A DNA stretch of 64,000 nt, taken from assembly GCA_015178975.1 (NCBI GenBank), contig WHVD01000092.1, forward strand, positions 62,001 through 126,000, written 5' to 3'. Source of the stretch: Hysterangium stoloniferum (taxonomy: Eukaryota > Basidiomycota > Agaricomycetes > Hysterangiales > Hysterangiaceae). Position 1 is the first letter of the stretch, and each line of letters starts with the position of its first letter. Shown piece by piece: positions 33,526-45,704 of this stretch. A program made the position numbers and the translations under genes. The notes under the pieces are model-generated. The model was not told the DNA's origin. It saw only the letters and a list, made by a program, of their open reading frames with translations, and made no database searches.

Positions 33526-35032
33526 ATCGAGGAAGACCTTCTCCAGGCCAACGATGTTTCTTCAACATTGAGACCATGTTTGAATTAGACGATACGGATG
33601 AACCAGTGAAAGGTGTGGTGTCGACGCATAGGAAGGAGTTGGAGAACTAGACCTTCAGAGTGGAGGATGGATCCATCGTCGATTGAGCTACAGATCGTGT
33701 CCCAAACGAGAGAAACGACTATGGCGATGGTATTGAAGCTGCGCATCGTGGTACACGCGAATCCAGGGTTGAAAGATCCAGTTATCAGGATCAGAGTTAC
33801 CGCGATTATTTCTTCGTTGCATAATGTTGCAACACTGTTCGATGTGACGATGGCAAGGGAGATTAAGGATTGTGAAGCACTGTGAGTCTTTGGCAATGGT
33901 AAAGCTGACATCTGGCAGTGTCTCCTGGACTAGCACCCTTATGGCGACTAACTCACCAGCGATATTTGTGATAAAACGGCCTAGGACTACGCATAGGAAG
34001 GAACAGGTGATGACAACTAACGTTCAAATGTCCCACGTATCTAGTCGACGATTGCGACTGTTTTCCTACTCGAAATGAAATAATTCAAACATGACAATTG
34101 GTGGAATGAACTCCAGTCGACTGGAATCAGTAGGGGAAATGTCAGGATAGCGAGTGAAATAAATTTTTGTGGTGTGTAGTGTGACGTTAGCGACTGACAC
34201 ATTAAAACACAACACGAAGGACTTCTCGTGGATTGGCTGCTCCACGCGGCGGGTTGTGGGTATTCGTCAGCTCTTAGCTGATATCTTCGCTGGTAAATTG
34301 TGTTCAATTATGTAATTTCATACAACTCTCAAGTCCGTATCCTGTTTGAAATGATTGTCATTCATAAATAGGATGTCAGTCTAGCCATGGGTGGTGCCCG
34401 CAAGTGTATTCAATGCATGTATGGCATCAACTCGTGCAACATGCAGAGCTCGCCGCAATGGTGAAAGGTGACTGTATGCGCTCTTATATTTGATCGACCT
34501 ATGGCAGCTGTATTGTCAAGTTTTCAATGAAAGAGAATCAATTCAGGATTTCGCCCAACACATTGACTCGCACGGTGTGAAGGCACTCGGTTTTAAGATG
34601 ATGGATCATGTCGATTGAACACTGACCTGAAAGTATAATGAGCCTGAACGAGAGATGTATTGAAATGGGGAGGGGGGAGGCCTTGTTCAGACCTTCAATG
34701 ATATCTTATTTAAAGCAAGTATCGTTCATGATTCGGGTCTTAGTCTAGGTACGGGTAGTGTCCCCAAATGTATTAAACACATGTATGGGGACAACTGGAG
34801 AGCTTGGGGTGATATTACAAAATGACTATATGCGTTCGTACGTCAGCCCCAAATCATATAGCTTTATAACATCTGCAACCGCGGCTGCAACGGCGACGCT
34901 ATTGGGCTCCTGCCGTTTGGTTGAGATGTGTCGGCATTATCAAACAGAAATGATTAGGAAGTCTGTTCAATTAATGGTGCAAGACCTTTGTCAGGGCAAC
35001 CATGTTCCTCCACCACTGATATGGGGGTCCAA
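33526..35032 (-). pseudogene. Family R copy 5, distal module and 3' block
   Basis: The minus strand at 33936-33585 encodes the module also seen at 39249-38800 and 45705-46060 (variants of ETLPDVSFTIAKDSQCFTIL and CTTMRSFNTIAIVVSL). It is followed by the block at 34041-34310 and the non-coding 3' block at 34320-35032 with the recurring TATAAAGCTATA-like word. A frameshift separates the two halves of the module. Confidence 0.5.
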
Positions 35033-36878
35033 TTAGACACGAGTGGAAGGTGTGGCGACCACGGAAAAGAAATAACGTGCGGTCGAATCTAAACCCTCAA
35101 GCGGGTACCTGACGGATTGGGCATTGCGCGAGCCGCGGATTATGTCACAATGTGGAAGAAGAGAAACGAGTATGTCGATGGTATCGAGGCTGTGCACTGT
35201 GTTACATGCAGATTCGTGCTCGGAACATCCAGCTATCAGGTTCAGAGTCAACTTGATTATTTGTGCGCCAGACGCAAGGAGATCCCAACTTGGAATCGTG
35301 TGCGTCAGAATCAGACTGGTAGGCAAGTTTCATAGGCGGAGGTCAGATGGTGCCGGAAGCTAAAATATTGTGAACGTACCGTACGATGGGCTCAATGAGT
35401 GAAGAAACCACTTTCAGCTGGTTAATGTGATCGGTGAGAAGCGTGCTGTCGTCGAAGAAGGTTTTCAAGCAGTGAATACTCCAATACAGTGAATGTAATG
35501 TCCCCAAATCAATGTGAAGTGTCAATGACGCTATATGTATGTTTATCTCGTCCAGTATAACATTTAATACAGCTCCAGCAATATCTCGAAACCATGCATC
35601 TTGGTGGATGCAACACGCGAGAAGCCGTATAGCATATTCAGGAAAGGAACGTCGTCGTGTGTGAGACTCTCTGTCATGGTGTTGGTGGGCAGAATGAAAT
35701 GATGTGTGATGTCGCGACGCACCGTTGTAACCCGAATTCAATGTAACCCCTGATCGCCGTGAGCTCCTCTAGATAGTTGACGCACGTGGCGGATCGCTTT
35801 CACGATATGCACAAGGCCCAAAATGGGAAAGGGATGATGAAATCCTGTTAGATAACGGGCGATGTGTATGATAAATGATGATGCAACCTCATCAAAGTTG
35901 GTGTGCAGTGGTGACTTGACCAAAACGTTGTACAGTGATGACGTAATCGCAGTTGACTCTATCTGACCAATGGACGCCGGGACACCACGTAAAGGCCGAA
36001 GCAAAAGATAGCATAAGTTGGGTAGTATGACCCTTGCTACTCCGCTGTACATAAAGTGAAGTCACTGGGAGCCTCTCTAAAATCATCGCCGCTCGCCTCC
36101 GAATTTGAAGTGGATATGTGGGTCTACGAAGACATCGGTATTTCGAGTGTATTCAACATTGACGCTGAGTTATTCCTACCTCATTAAATCAACACTATCT
36201 TGAACTAGTATTCCCAATTTTGGCAGGGTGAGATGCTTGTGTAGAAACTTGTTAAAGGCACTGTTGTATTGAGACAATCCACTCATTATTTGCCCGTATA
36301 TTGTTAGCTTTACCATCAGCGAAGCTTTCTTTGCACTATGAAGGACTTTCATCCCAACCCTTTCCAAACCGACTCCACAGTAATACCCAGGGCCAATTCC
36401 AACACTTGAAGATGTCCCAAGACTCCGTGAGATCATTCCCCAGTCCTCAGCATGACTGCGATATGGGCTGAAGTTGGATGTCGTATTGGTGGATATCTTG
36501 ACAACAATGGGTGGGTCATGGTAGGTCGTTTCTCCTTGACACTGAAATCTGCCGCATCTGACACATCACATGGAAATTGAATTATACTTTACTCACCAAC
36601 TCGTCAACCCAGACCTCTATATGGTTTTCAGATAGCTGTATGTGCTGCTCATCATCGGGGGCCCGATAACATAAATAATGGCCAGGTTCATCACAGCCCC
36701 ATCGTTCTTGAAGCTTCTCCCTGAATATTTCTCTCATCCCCTGAATGATCTCGTCCCGTTGCTCTGAGCTCAATACACCCGGGGAAGCTAAGGGTGGTAG
36801 CTCCTCAATGTCTTCAATGTAGATCCCAGTCGTTGCCGAATCGTGATGCCCCAGAGTCGTCTCATTGGAAGTCGACAT
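35033..36878 (-). pseudogene. Family R copy 5, proximal five-exon module
   Basis: Exons on the minus strand: 36878-36597 (ATG start, 94 codons), 36541-36180, 36123-35722, 35670-35380, and 35315 down. Introns are 51-64 nt with donors GTGAGT, GTAGGA, GTGCGT and GTACGT. The exon 1 and exon 2 lengths match copy 4 in phase. Exon 1 has CDEPGHYLCYRAPDDEQHIQ. Exon 3 loses its frame at about 35956, where bases present in other copies are missing (DSDRVNCDY against DRDAS), and again near 35760. Exon 4 keeps CCIHQDAWFRDIAGAVLNVI. A pseudogene, but with intact splice signals. Confidence 0.7.
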
Positions 36879-37930
36879 TGGTGGGTAGCAGTCTTACTTA
36901 CACAAGAAGGGGGTGCCTCGCTTTGTGCCGCCATCACTCGGAGAGTTAATTCCACCAAGGTACAGCCTCATGGCCATGCTCACACGAGATACACAGCGTT
37001 TCATTCCTGCCTTCGTACACAAGGTTCCCTCACCTTCTTTGAACCTTATATGCTCCACTGTAATGAGGTTGCCTTGCTACTTTCTTACGCCTCCTACTGA
37101 AGGCTCACACAGCATCTAATAATAGTTTAGTCGATGTGTCACCCCATTGTATAGTCTTTCTAGCATTCTTGCGCGTCAGAGTTGAAAGCGAATGGCTTTT
37201 CTGATATCGAGAAGTGACATTGCCATGTGTAATATAAATGCAGTCCAGAGCGATGCCCACCGGTTGCTGTCTTCAATTTGGCGCTGTCAGGCTCAGGCTT
37301 TGTCCAGAGAGATTGCATATTTTCTGTTTAATTTTACAAACTTTCACCCAGGAGAAACACAGGGCAGGTGATGGCCCAGTCACGTTAATAGTAAGCAACC
37401 TGATTTCTTTATTCGCCTTCGCCATATCCTTCATCGTGAGGAATCCATCCGGATGTGTATTAATAGATTCTAAATATATATATAATCCCCTGTCAGGCAA
37501 CACTTACTTACAGCCAGCCTTTTTTATTATCTGACTATCTGAGTGGAATGTTTCGCACCCTTCGTTGCTGCTCATTTCACTCTGCCCTTTGAGCTCCACA
37601 TAGGTCACTGTAACAGTCCCTCTTCGTTCCTACACGATGGTCATTCATCGTAGCTCTGGGTTTATCACTCCAATTCATCCTTGATTTTCTCGTTTTTGCT
37701 GATTTATCATTCAAGGAATTATCGTGGCACTCTGAGTCTTAACAAACTTCTAAGCTGATAATTGGTTATTGTCATCAAGAGAATGGGCAGAGTATACGAC
37801 ACTTGTCAAGACTATGCATCATAATGTCATGGCTCTCAGATCTTGTCAAGTGCAGCAGGATAACAACAAAATCATCCCTCAAAATTTCTTTGAGATAACT
37901 AATGGAAAAAAATATTTCTTGGGAATATAG
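36879..37930 (-). other. Family R spacer upstream of copy 5 exon 1
   Basis: Same spacer as 4601-5790 and 18871-20283, including the conserved run next to exon 1. No gene is supported. The match to the spacer ends near 37930. Confidence 0.5.
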
Positions 37931-38372
37931 TATTGAGTGCCGCATGATCCCTAGCTAGCCAGGAGTAGTTCGGCACTCAACGTCCAGCCGAGCGTATGAA
38001 GCACTTCCATGCTTTTGTTCTCTTATGATGTCGATCCACAGTTTTTAGTTTTCACCCACTGACGTCTTATAATTTCTCTATAAAACTTATCTAACTAATT
38101 TTTACCCACCGACCCTGGTCCTTTCCTCGAAGACAGTTGCATTATTGCAATAATGATTCGTTTTCGAAGTAGTATATTGATCACATTATATCGGATTAGA
38201 CAATGTCATGAGCTGTTAATGCGCAATGAATTCCTGCCCTCCCGAGCGGTGAGTCTTCCCACACACGCAGGAAGCTAACGCTCTCCCTCTACCCAACCAT
38301 ACAGCTCTTTACAGTGTCCGTCCGAAATAGACAAAGCTGGACCATTAGGATGAGACAACTATCGGCATCGTA
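37931..38372. other. Unrecognised 440-bp insertion or junction segment
   Basis: Family R sequence stops after CTTGGGAATA and resumes near 38373 with a different block. The start contains a 10-bp hairpin (TTGAGTGCCG...CGGCACTCAA, about 37952-37999). I find no coding frame, clear terminal repeats or TSD. Confidence 0.35.
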
Positions 38373-40738
38373 GTGGATTGGTCAGTGATTGTTGTAGTGT
38401 TCTTTATTATTCTTCAATGGCTTGCTTCGTGCCATCCCAATTGACACGAGAATAACAATCGCGGGGCTTTCTTTGACACTTTCCAGCGGTATTCTAATTG
38501 AAGTGATTGTTGTTCATAAATCGGATGTCATTCTAGCCACCTGCCAATATATTCAACGTATACGCCTGCCATCAACGAATAGGAGGTGCGGAAAATCCGC
38601 GGAGGTAAAAAGTAGCTGTATACGCTCTTACATTGACTCCAACTATGTAGCTTTATACCATTTGGAAATCCAGGTACGAAGCGAAGAAATTAAAGTGAAA
38701 TAGCACTATCCTCCTGGGAGATGTGTCGGCATTATCGAAGAGAAACGATTATAAATCGGGCCAAATAGATCGAGCAAGACCTACCCCAGGCCAACGATGT
38801 TTCTTCACCACTGAGAGCACATTTGAATTAGACGAGACGGATGCGCCAGTGAAAAGTGTGGTGTCGACACGTAAGAAGGAATGGGCGGTGAGAACTAGAC
38901 CTTCATAGTCGATCATGGATCCTTCTTTGATTGAACCGTAAATCGCGTCCCAATGTATAAGGAGGAAAACTAGAATGGCGATGGTATTGAAGCTGGGCAC
39001 AGTGGTACATGCGGGCCCGGGGTCGAGAGATCCATAGCTATCAGGATCAGAGTAACCCCGATTATTTCGTCGCCGCATAATGTAGCAACTCTGTTCGATG
39101 TGACAATGGCAAGGTAGATTAAGGATTATGAAGTACTGTGAGTCCTGGCCAATGTTAAAGCTGACATCTGGGAGTGTCTCCTTGGCTAGCACTATTATGG
39201 CGACTAACTCACCAGCATTATTTTTGATAAGAAGGCCTGGAAGCCTCATATTTCTGTTCTGGAAGTTATTTTCCGGAAAATGGAGACGTAAGTCGAATTA
39301 GTCAATGCTACCGACACATCAGTGAAAGGTGTGGCGACTACGCATAGAAAGGAACAGGTGACGACAACTAACATTCAAGAGGCCCACGGATCTAGTCGAT
39401 GAGTCCTCTAATATTAGATTAAATCAAATGGGTTTTTCGTTACCACTCGAAATGAAACAATTCAAACATGACAATTGGTGGAATAAATCCCAGTGAACAT
39501 AAATGGAAGCAATAGGGGAAATGTCGGGATAGCGAGTAAAATAAACTGTCGTGGCGCGTAGTGTCACGTTAGCGACTGAAACATTGAAGCACAGAGATTT
39601 CTTGGGGGCTTAGCTTCTGCACGCGGCGGGTCATCATAGGTATTGTATTCTTCAGCTCTGAGTTGATAAGTGATCCCACCTGACATGACCACGAGTTACG
39701 TTTTTCTTATACAAGGTGAAAGCTCACGACTATGTGAAGAAGTGTCAGTGTTTTGATGATGGTGTTTTCCAATGACTTGGCCCGGCTTCCTGTTCTCCCC
39801 AACAGGTCACACGGGTGGGACGGCCTTATCCGAGTACCCGTAGTGGTATTCGATTGAAATTATCACCGCTAGTGTATACGATGTGATTTCAGCGAGTAGT
39901 CCTCGGAATATATTCAACATCAGTCTATATAGATTCCAGTGGACGTAGTGACTTTACTACTTTCTTATGCCTTCTGCTGAAGGCTCACACAGTATCTAAT
40001 AATATTTTAGACAATTGTGACCCCATAATATAGTATTTAAGGGTGTTATTGAGCGTCATGGTTGAAAGTAAAACGGCTTTTTTCTTATTCGAGAAGTGGG
40101 ATTACATTGAATAATACAAATGCAGTCCAGAGCTATGCTAATCCGCTGCTGCTTTCAAGTTGTCGTTGTTAACCTGAAAGTTTTTCTTGTGCGAGGGCGG
40201 GCTGCCTGTTTAATTTTACCACAACCTTCAACGAGGAGAATCCCAAGGCAAGTGATTGTCTAGTCGGGTTGATGGCAAGCAACGTCGTTTCATCCTTCAC
40301 GCTTGACAGATAAATCGGATTGAACTTTGTGCAACGTCTGAGCAAAATAAAAATAGTGACATAAGACCAGACCAAAGTTCTCATTGTGGATTTTATTGAG
40401 GTACATAAGGGTCTGACTTGGAAATATTTTGATTATGGCGTGTCCATCCGAATTTGTATTGACTAATTGTATATATAATCGCGTATCACGTAATACTTAC
40501 TTACAGCTAGTTTATCATTATGGCTGAATGGAATTGATTCTTTGATGCTACGATGACAACACAGGCCAATGATTGTGGCCCACCTATCGCTTTGAACAAT
40601 TATAGGCGGAGTTCTTCCAATATGTGCTTACATGTGCCCGTTCTGCCATCGCACTGCCCCTTCATTGCTGCCCACTCCATTTTAAGTATCACAAAGGTGG
40701 CCATAACAGTCCCTCTCTCTCCCACATGATGGACATAT
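38373..40738 (-). pseudogene. Family R copy 6: distal module and spacer
   Basis: Minus strand: the spacer related to 4720-5000 lies at about 39930-40738, then the module at 39249-38800 (ELVAIIVLAKETLPDVSFNI; PACTTVPSFNTIAILVFLLI), then the 3' block at 38373-38720. Exon 1-5 material is missing, so two non-adjacent parts have been joined. Confidence 0.5.
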
Positions 40739-40998
40739 TAAAAATAGTATGAGTTGGCTTATTGTAATACACAATCTACAAGTGGGTAATAGACTTGTAA
40801 TAATAGTACTTGTTTGTCAATCAATGTGTCAGTTAGTGACTCACCTTTTGACATGATAGGTAGGATGCTAGTTTAGGTGTACACTGGTTCTGACATGCAT
40901 TAACCTCAGAAAACATGGTCCACAATTAGCATCCTCCTATGAAAACGTGAAGAAATGGGTGAACCACCCCTAGGAAAAGGGTGGTTCCATCACCAATT
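40739..40998 (-). repeat. Copia-type LTR fragment at a copy junction
   Basis: Read on the minus strand it begins TGTTGGAATTGGTGATGG, a common start for copia LTRs, and its far end matches 1-150 of the window. Family R blocks on the two sides are not contiguous in the family. It looks like an LTR or element fragment at a recombination or deletion point. Confidence 0.45.
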
Positions 40999-41732
40999 CC
41001 AACACAGGGTCAGAGTGACCCCGATTATTTCTTCACTGCATAATGCAGCAACTCTGTTCAATGTGATGATGGCAAGGTATATTAAGGATTGTGAAGTACT
41101 GTGAATCATTGTCAATGGTCAAGCTGACATCTGGAAGTCTCTCCTTGGCTAGCACCATTATGGTGACTAACTCACCAGCATTATTTTTGATAAAATGGCC
41201 TAGGACTATGCATAGGAAGGAAGAGGTGACGACAGCTAACGTTCAAGAGTCCCATGTATCTAGTCGACGATTGCATTAATATTAGATTGAATCAAATGAC
41301 TGTTTTGTCACTACTTGAAATGAAATAATTCAAACATGACAATTGGTAGAATGAACTCCAGTCGACTGGACTGGAAGCAGTAGGGGAAATGTCAGGATAG
41401 CAAGTGAAATAAATTGTTGTGCCGTATAGTGTGATGCTAGCAACTGAAACATTGAAACACGACACAAACGAGACTTCTTGTGATTTGGCTTTTGCATGCA
41501 GCGGGGCGGTGTGGGTATTCTTCAGCTCTGATTGATAAGTTATTCCCCCTGACACAACGACAAACTACCTTTCTCTTATCCAAGGTGAACGCTCACGACA
41601 ATGTGAGGTGTGGGTGTTTGATCATGGTGTTGTCCATTGGTTTCGCCTGGCTTCATGTTCTCCTGAACAGATGATGACACGAAGGTAACGGTAGGACTGC
41701 CTTCTTTGAGACATCCTGGTGGTATTCGATTA
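40999..41732 (-). pseudogene. Family R copy 7: distal module fragment
   Basis: Minus strand; same module as 39249-38800 and 33936-33585, with the flanking block of 41292-41680. It is cut at about 41732, where a transposase relic begins. Frames are broken. Confidence 0.45.
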
Positions 41733-41738
41733 ACATTG

Positions 41739-41993
41739 CTACCCCTCAATATCCATCCTGTTACTTGTCTGTAATGCCCCAGTTGCCATCAGTTCATCAA
41801 GAGCTCCTTCAACCTGGTTCTTAGCATTTGCAATGAGATCCTCATCACCAAAACTGGAGTAAGTATTGAGGAGTGATGAGATCGGGATAGTCGGCTGGAT
41901 GGGTGTGGTAGAGATTGTGGTAGGAAGAATACCAGCTTTATGCCAACAGTGTCTAATTGTAGTCATCCACATCTCACCAAGCAGCATCTGCAA
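41739..41993 (-). pseudogene. DDE1/pogo-like transposase C-terminal fragment
   Basis: 84 codons containing TTIRHCWHKAGILP, which resembles the conserved C-terminal end of DDE_1 (pogo/Tigger/jerky-type) transposases, where a W-x-x-V-x-x-x-T-I-x-x-C-W-x-K-x-G-I pattern is usual. It is followed by an acidic/Gln-rich tail. The catalytic region and DNA-binding domain are absent, so the enzyme is dead. The assignment rests on this one motif. Confidence 0.5.
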
Positions 41994-42027
41994 GTCACAT
42001 AGCTTGGAGCTGATCTGTCATAGATTT

Positions 42028-42201
42028 TCGAAGGTTGTCACAACTGTCACCAGTCACAATATTGTAAGGTTGTCACAACCGTCACCAGTCACAATATTGT
42101 AAGGTTGTCACAACCGTCACCAGTCACAATATTGTAAGGTTGTCACAACCGTCACCAGTCACAATATTGTAAGGTTGTCACAACCGTCACAAGTCACAAT
42201 A
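42028..42201 (+). repeat. 35-bp tandem repeat, about five units
   Basis: The unit has two parts, AAGGTTGTCACAACCGTCAC and CAGTCACAATATTGT, 35 bp in all, nearly perfect from 42028 to 42201. GGTTGTCACAACC inside the unit is itself a palindrome. There are no spacers between units. Confidence 0.85.
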
Positions 42202-42453
42202 TTGTCACAAACATTCAAAGGTAATATTTGACACCTTTTCAACTCATTGAATTCAACTCAACAAAACCAAACATTATTCAACAACATTAAATCTCTTTTG
42301 ACATGTCTCACTTCAATGTCACAAATGATTTCATTATTAGATCATAATTTAGTCATAACAATACGAAGAAGCATAAAAGGACCACAAAAGGAGCGAGGAA
42401 AGTCAGTTGAAATATCTGTAAATTAGTGATATTAATAATCTAACTTGTCATGA

Positions 42454-42597
42454 CTTCTTCGACAAATACTTCCATGAGTTCTCACAACTGGTAATAGCCT
42501 CTTACTTCATCAACAGGGTGAATAACTTCTTCGACAAATACTTCCATGAGTTCTCGCAACTAGTAATAGCCTCTTACTTCATCAACAGGGTGAATAT
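42454..42597 (+). repeat. 72-bp tandem duplication
   Basis: Two adjacent copies of a 72-bp unit starting CTTCTTCGACAAATACTTCC, differing at a few bases (CTCACAACTGG against CTCGCAACTAG). Confidence 0.8.
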
Positions 42598-42640
42598 ATA
42601 CTTTATCGAACAAGGCTTTCAAGTTTGATCAGTAGAATAT

Positions 42641-43120
42641 TATTCAACTTTATTGAAGAATAATTGATTTGTGACAAAGGTGTGACACCTGCATCATAAC
42701 GATCAATGGCATATTGGATATATCTTGCCCTATAATGAGCCTTGAAACATTGGATAATGCCCTGATCCTTTGTCTCCTTATGTGTGGTAACCGAATAATC
42801 ACATTGACTCTGAAACTGATAGTTCGCAGCCTCGATATCATCCCTCTGCTCTCTTCTCTTCTTCCGCATTGTGACATAATGCACGGCTCGAGCAATGACT
42901 ACTCCATCAGTTACCCGCCTAAGTGTTTGGATTTGACGGCACGTTCCTTCCTTTGCGTGGTCGCCACACCTTCTAATCACTTCTCTTTCGATAATGCCGA
43001 CACAACACAACCAAACCAGGAGGATTCCAATAGCGTTGCCCTTTATTCTTTGCCGCGGTGGTTGGGGATGTTATAAAGCTATATGATTTGGACCTATGTA
43101 AGAACGCATATAATCATTTT
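42641..43120 (+). pseudogene. Family R copy 8a: exon 5 fragment
   Basis: The plus strand from about 42750 encodes a degraded exon 5 (ITLTLKLIVRSLDIIPLLSS, then LKCLDLTARSFLCVVATPS in variant form) and the 3' block with the TATAAAGCTATA-like word near 43070. At about 43120 it joins directly to exon 3 of another copy. The left boundary with the transposon relic is unclear. Confidence 0.45.
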
Positions 43121-44217
43121 GTATCATCACCTGCGATTACGTCATCACTTTACAACGTTTTAGTCAAGTCACCGCTGCACACTGTTGGAATGTATACATG
43201 AACAATGGATTCGACGAACGATATCTATTTTTAGAACACGCGATCGTGGATACACGAAAGGACACGTCATCCCCTTGTTCCACATATGGTCATCATTCAC
43301 TGCACGGTATTTAAACTATGTAGTCAAACTATCTACATCTCAGTCCGTTATACCCTAATACGGGACTGAGATAAATATTAGTTGCAATTTTAACACACAC
43401 CAACTTTGATGAGGTTGCGTCAACATTTATCTTACAAATCGCCGGTTATCTATCATAATCTCATCATGTCTCAGAATTTGACCGGCCCCTAACCCTTTTT
43501 GGCCTTATGTATATCGTGGAAGCGATCTGCCACGTTAGAGGAGCTCACGAGATCAGAGCTTGCATTTAATTCTGGATACAACCGTGCGTTGTGACATCAC
43601 ATCATTTCATCCGCCCACCAAAACCATAATAGAAAAAATTACCCATACCGATTTACCTCGTATGACTATCTTACACGGCTTCTTGTGTTGCATCCACCAA
43701 GATGCATCGTTTCGAGATATTGCTGGAGCTGCATTGAAGGTTTTAGTGGACGACATAAATATGTATACAGCGTCATTGACACGTCATACTGATTCGGAGA
43801 TATCATATGCACTGTATCGGAGCATGCGGTCCTTGAAAACCTTCTTCGATGTCTGCACGCTTCTCACCGATCACATCAACCAGCTGAATGTGGTTTCTTC
43901 GCTCATTGGGCCCATCATACGGTATGTTCACAATATTTGACCTTGTAGCACCGTCTTACATCCGCCTATGCAACTTTCCTACCAGTCTGATTCTGATGGA
44001 AGCGTGTCCAAATTCCGCGCTCTTGCATTCTGCCGAGATAATAATGGTGGTTACTCTGAAACTGATAGCTGGATCTTCCAGGCCCGAATCCGCGTGTACC
44101 ACAGTGCGAAGCCTCGATATCATCGTCCTGCTCGTTTCTCTTCTTCCACATTGTGACATCGTGCGCGTTTCGAGAAATGACCAATCCATCAGTTACCGCT
44201 TGAGCGTTTATATTTGA
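43121..44217 (+). pseudogene. Family R copy 8b: exons 3-5
   Basis: Exon 3 from about 43125, split by a 213-bp solo LTR, ends at 43583 before GTGCGT. Exon 4 43633-43921 (HQDASFRDIAGAALKVLVDD), exon 5 from 43986 (VTLKLIAGSSRPESACTTVR). A 2-nt loss at the start of exon 4 relative to copies 4 and 5 shifts the frame. The exon 5 end near 44217 (SISYRLSVYI) is followed by the 3' block. Confidence 0.6.
43183..43395. mobile_element. Copia-type solo LTR (213 bp) with 5-bp TSD
   Basis: Starts TGTTGGAATG, ends AATTTTAACA, and is flanked by CACAC (43178-43182 and 43396-43400). Removing it with one CACAC restores the family R sequence CTGCACACCAACTTTGATGA seen in sister copies. Confidence 0.9.
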
Positions 44218-45704
44218 CCGCACGTTCTTTCCTTTCCGTGGTCGCCACACCATCCACTTTTGTGTCAGTAGGGTCTAACGAGACCCCCATATCAGTGGAG
44301 GAACATAGTTGCCCTGACAAAGGTCTTGCACCATCAATTGGACACACTCGCTAATCATTTCTCTTCGATAATGCTGACACATCTCAACCAACCACGAGGA
44401 AACAAATAGCGTCGCCCTTTATTCAACTCACTTTTCAGCTGGGGTTGCAGATGGTATAAAGCTATATTATTTGAACCTATGTAAGAACGCATATAGTCAC
44501 TTTCTATTATCGCCGCGAGGTCTGCAGTGTCCCCACACATGTGTTGAGTACATTTTGGGGCACTAACCGTCCCTATACTAACATCTGAATCATGAACTGC
44601 ATCTGTTTTAAATACGATGTCATTGAAGGTCTGAAAAAGGCCTGCCCCGTCGCCATTTCGATACATGTCGCGTTCAGGCTCATCATACATTCAGGTCAGT
44701 GTTCAATCGACAAGATCCATTATCTTCAGATCAAGGGCCTCCACACCATGCGGGGGAATGTGTTGGGCAAATTCCTTAAACTATTTCTCTTCCATTGATC
44801 ACTTGACAATCAAGCTCCCATAGGTCGAGAAAATATAAGAGCGCATATAGTCATTTTTCACCATTGCCACGAGCGCTGCAGCTTGGACGCGTTGATGCCA
44901 TACGTGAGTCGAATACGCTTTCGGGGACCACCCGTGGCTAGACTGAGATCCAATTTATAAATGACAATCATTTCAAACAGACTGCGGACTTGAGAGTTGT
45001 ATGAAACTACATAATTTGACGCAATTTAATAGCGAAGATATTCACTTGTAATGATCGCTGAGGTTCTCTAAACTGGTGTTGAAAATATTCCGAGGACTAC
45101 TCGGTGAAATCACATCGCATATACTAGTGATAAAAATGTCAATCGAATACCACTAGGACGTCTCAAAGAAGGCCGTCCCACCGTTATTCTCGTGAAATAG
45201 CCGGGTCAAGCCATTGGACAACACCATGATCAAGACACCGACACATCTTCACATTGTCGTGAGCATTCACCTTAGATAAGGGAAAGGCAACTCGTGATGA
45301 TGTTAGGGGGAATCAGCTGAAGAGGACCCACCACGTGCACAAGCCAAGCCAAGACATCTCGTTTGTGCTGTGTTTGAATGTTTCAGTCGCTAGGGTCACA
45401 CTACACGCCACGACGATGTATTTTACTGGCTATCCCGACATTTCACGTGCTGCTTTCATTTTTGTTCATTGGAGTTCATTCTACCGATTGTTATGTTTTG
45501 AATTGTTTCATTTCGAGTAGTATCGAAAAACACATTTGATTCAATCCAATATGAAAGACAAGATACGTCGGACTCTTGAACGTTGGTTATCGTTACCTGG
45601 TCTTTCCTGTGCGTAGTCGCCACACCTTTCATTGATGTGTCTATAGCATTAACGAATTCGACTTACATCTCCATTTTTCGAAAAATAACCCCCGCAATAT
45701 AACT
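44218..45704 (+). other. Family R 3' block and inter-module spacer
   Basis: No confident gene. It repeats, in inverted order, blocks at 34041-35032 and 39250-39930. The TATAAAGCTATA-like word followed by an 'AAGAACGCATATAGTCA' stretch appears here twice. Short frames near 45335-45520 are not conserved. Confidence 0.45.

Larger units (their letters stand above)
41733..42640. mobile_element. Pogo/DDE1-type DNA transposon relic
   Basis: A segment foreign to family R, bounded by family R on both sides in opposite orientations. It holds a pogo-like transposase C-terminus (41739-41993), a 35-bp tandem array and a 72-bp duplication. I could not identify terminal repeats or a TSD. The right edge is uncertain (42600-42740). 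Confidence 0.45.

Noticed and set aside
42028..42201. CRISPR-like array
   Set aside because: Units are directly adjacent with no unique spacers, and the sequence is eukaryotic.
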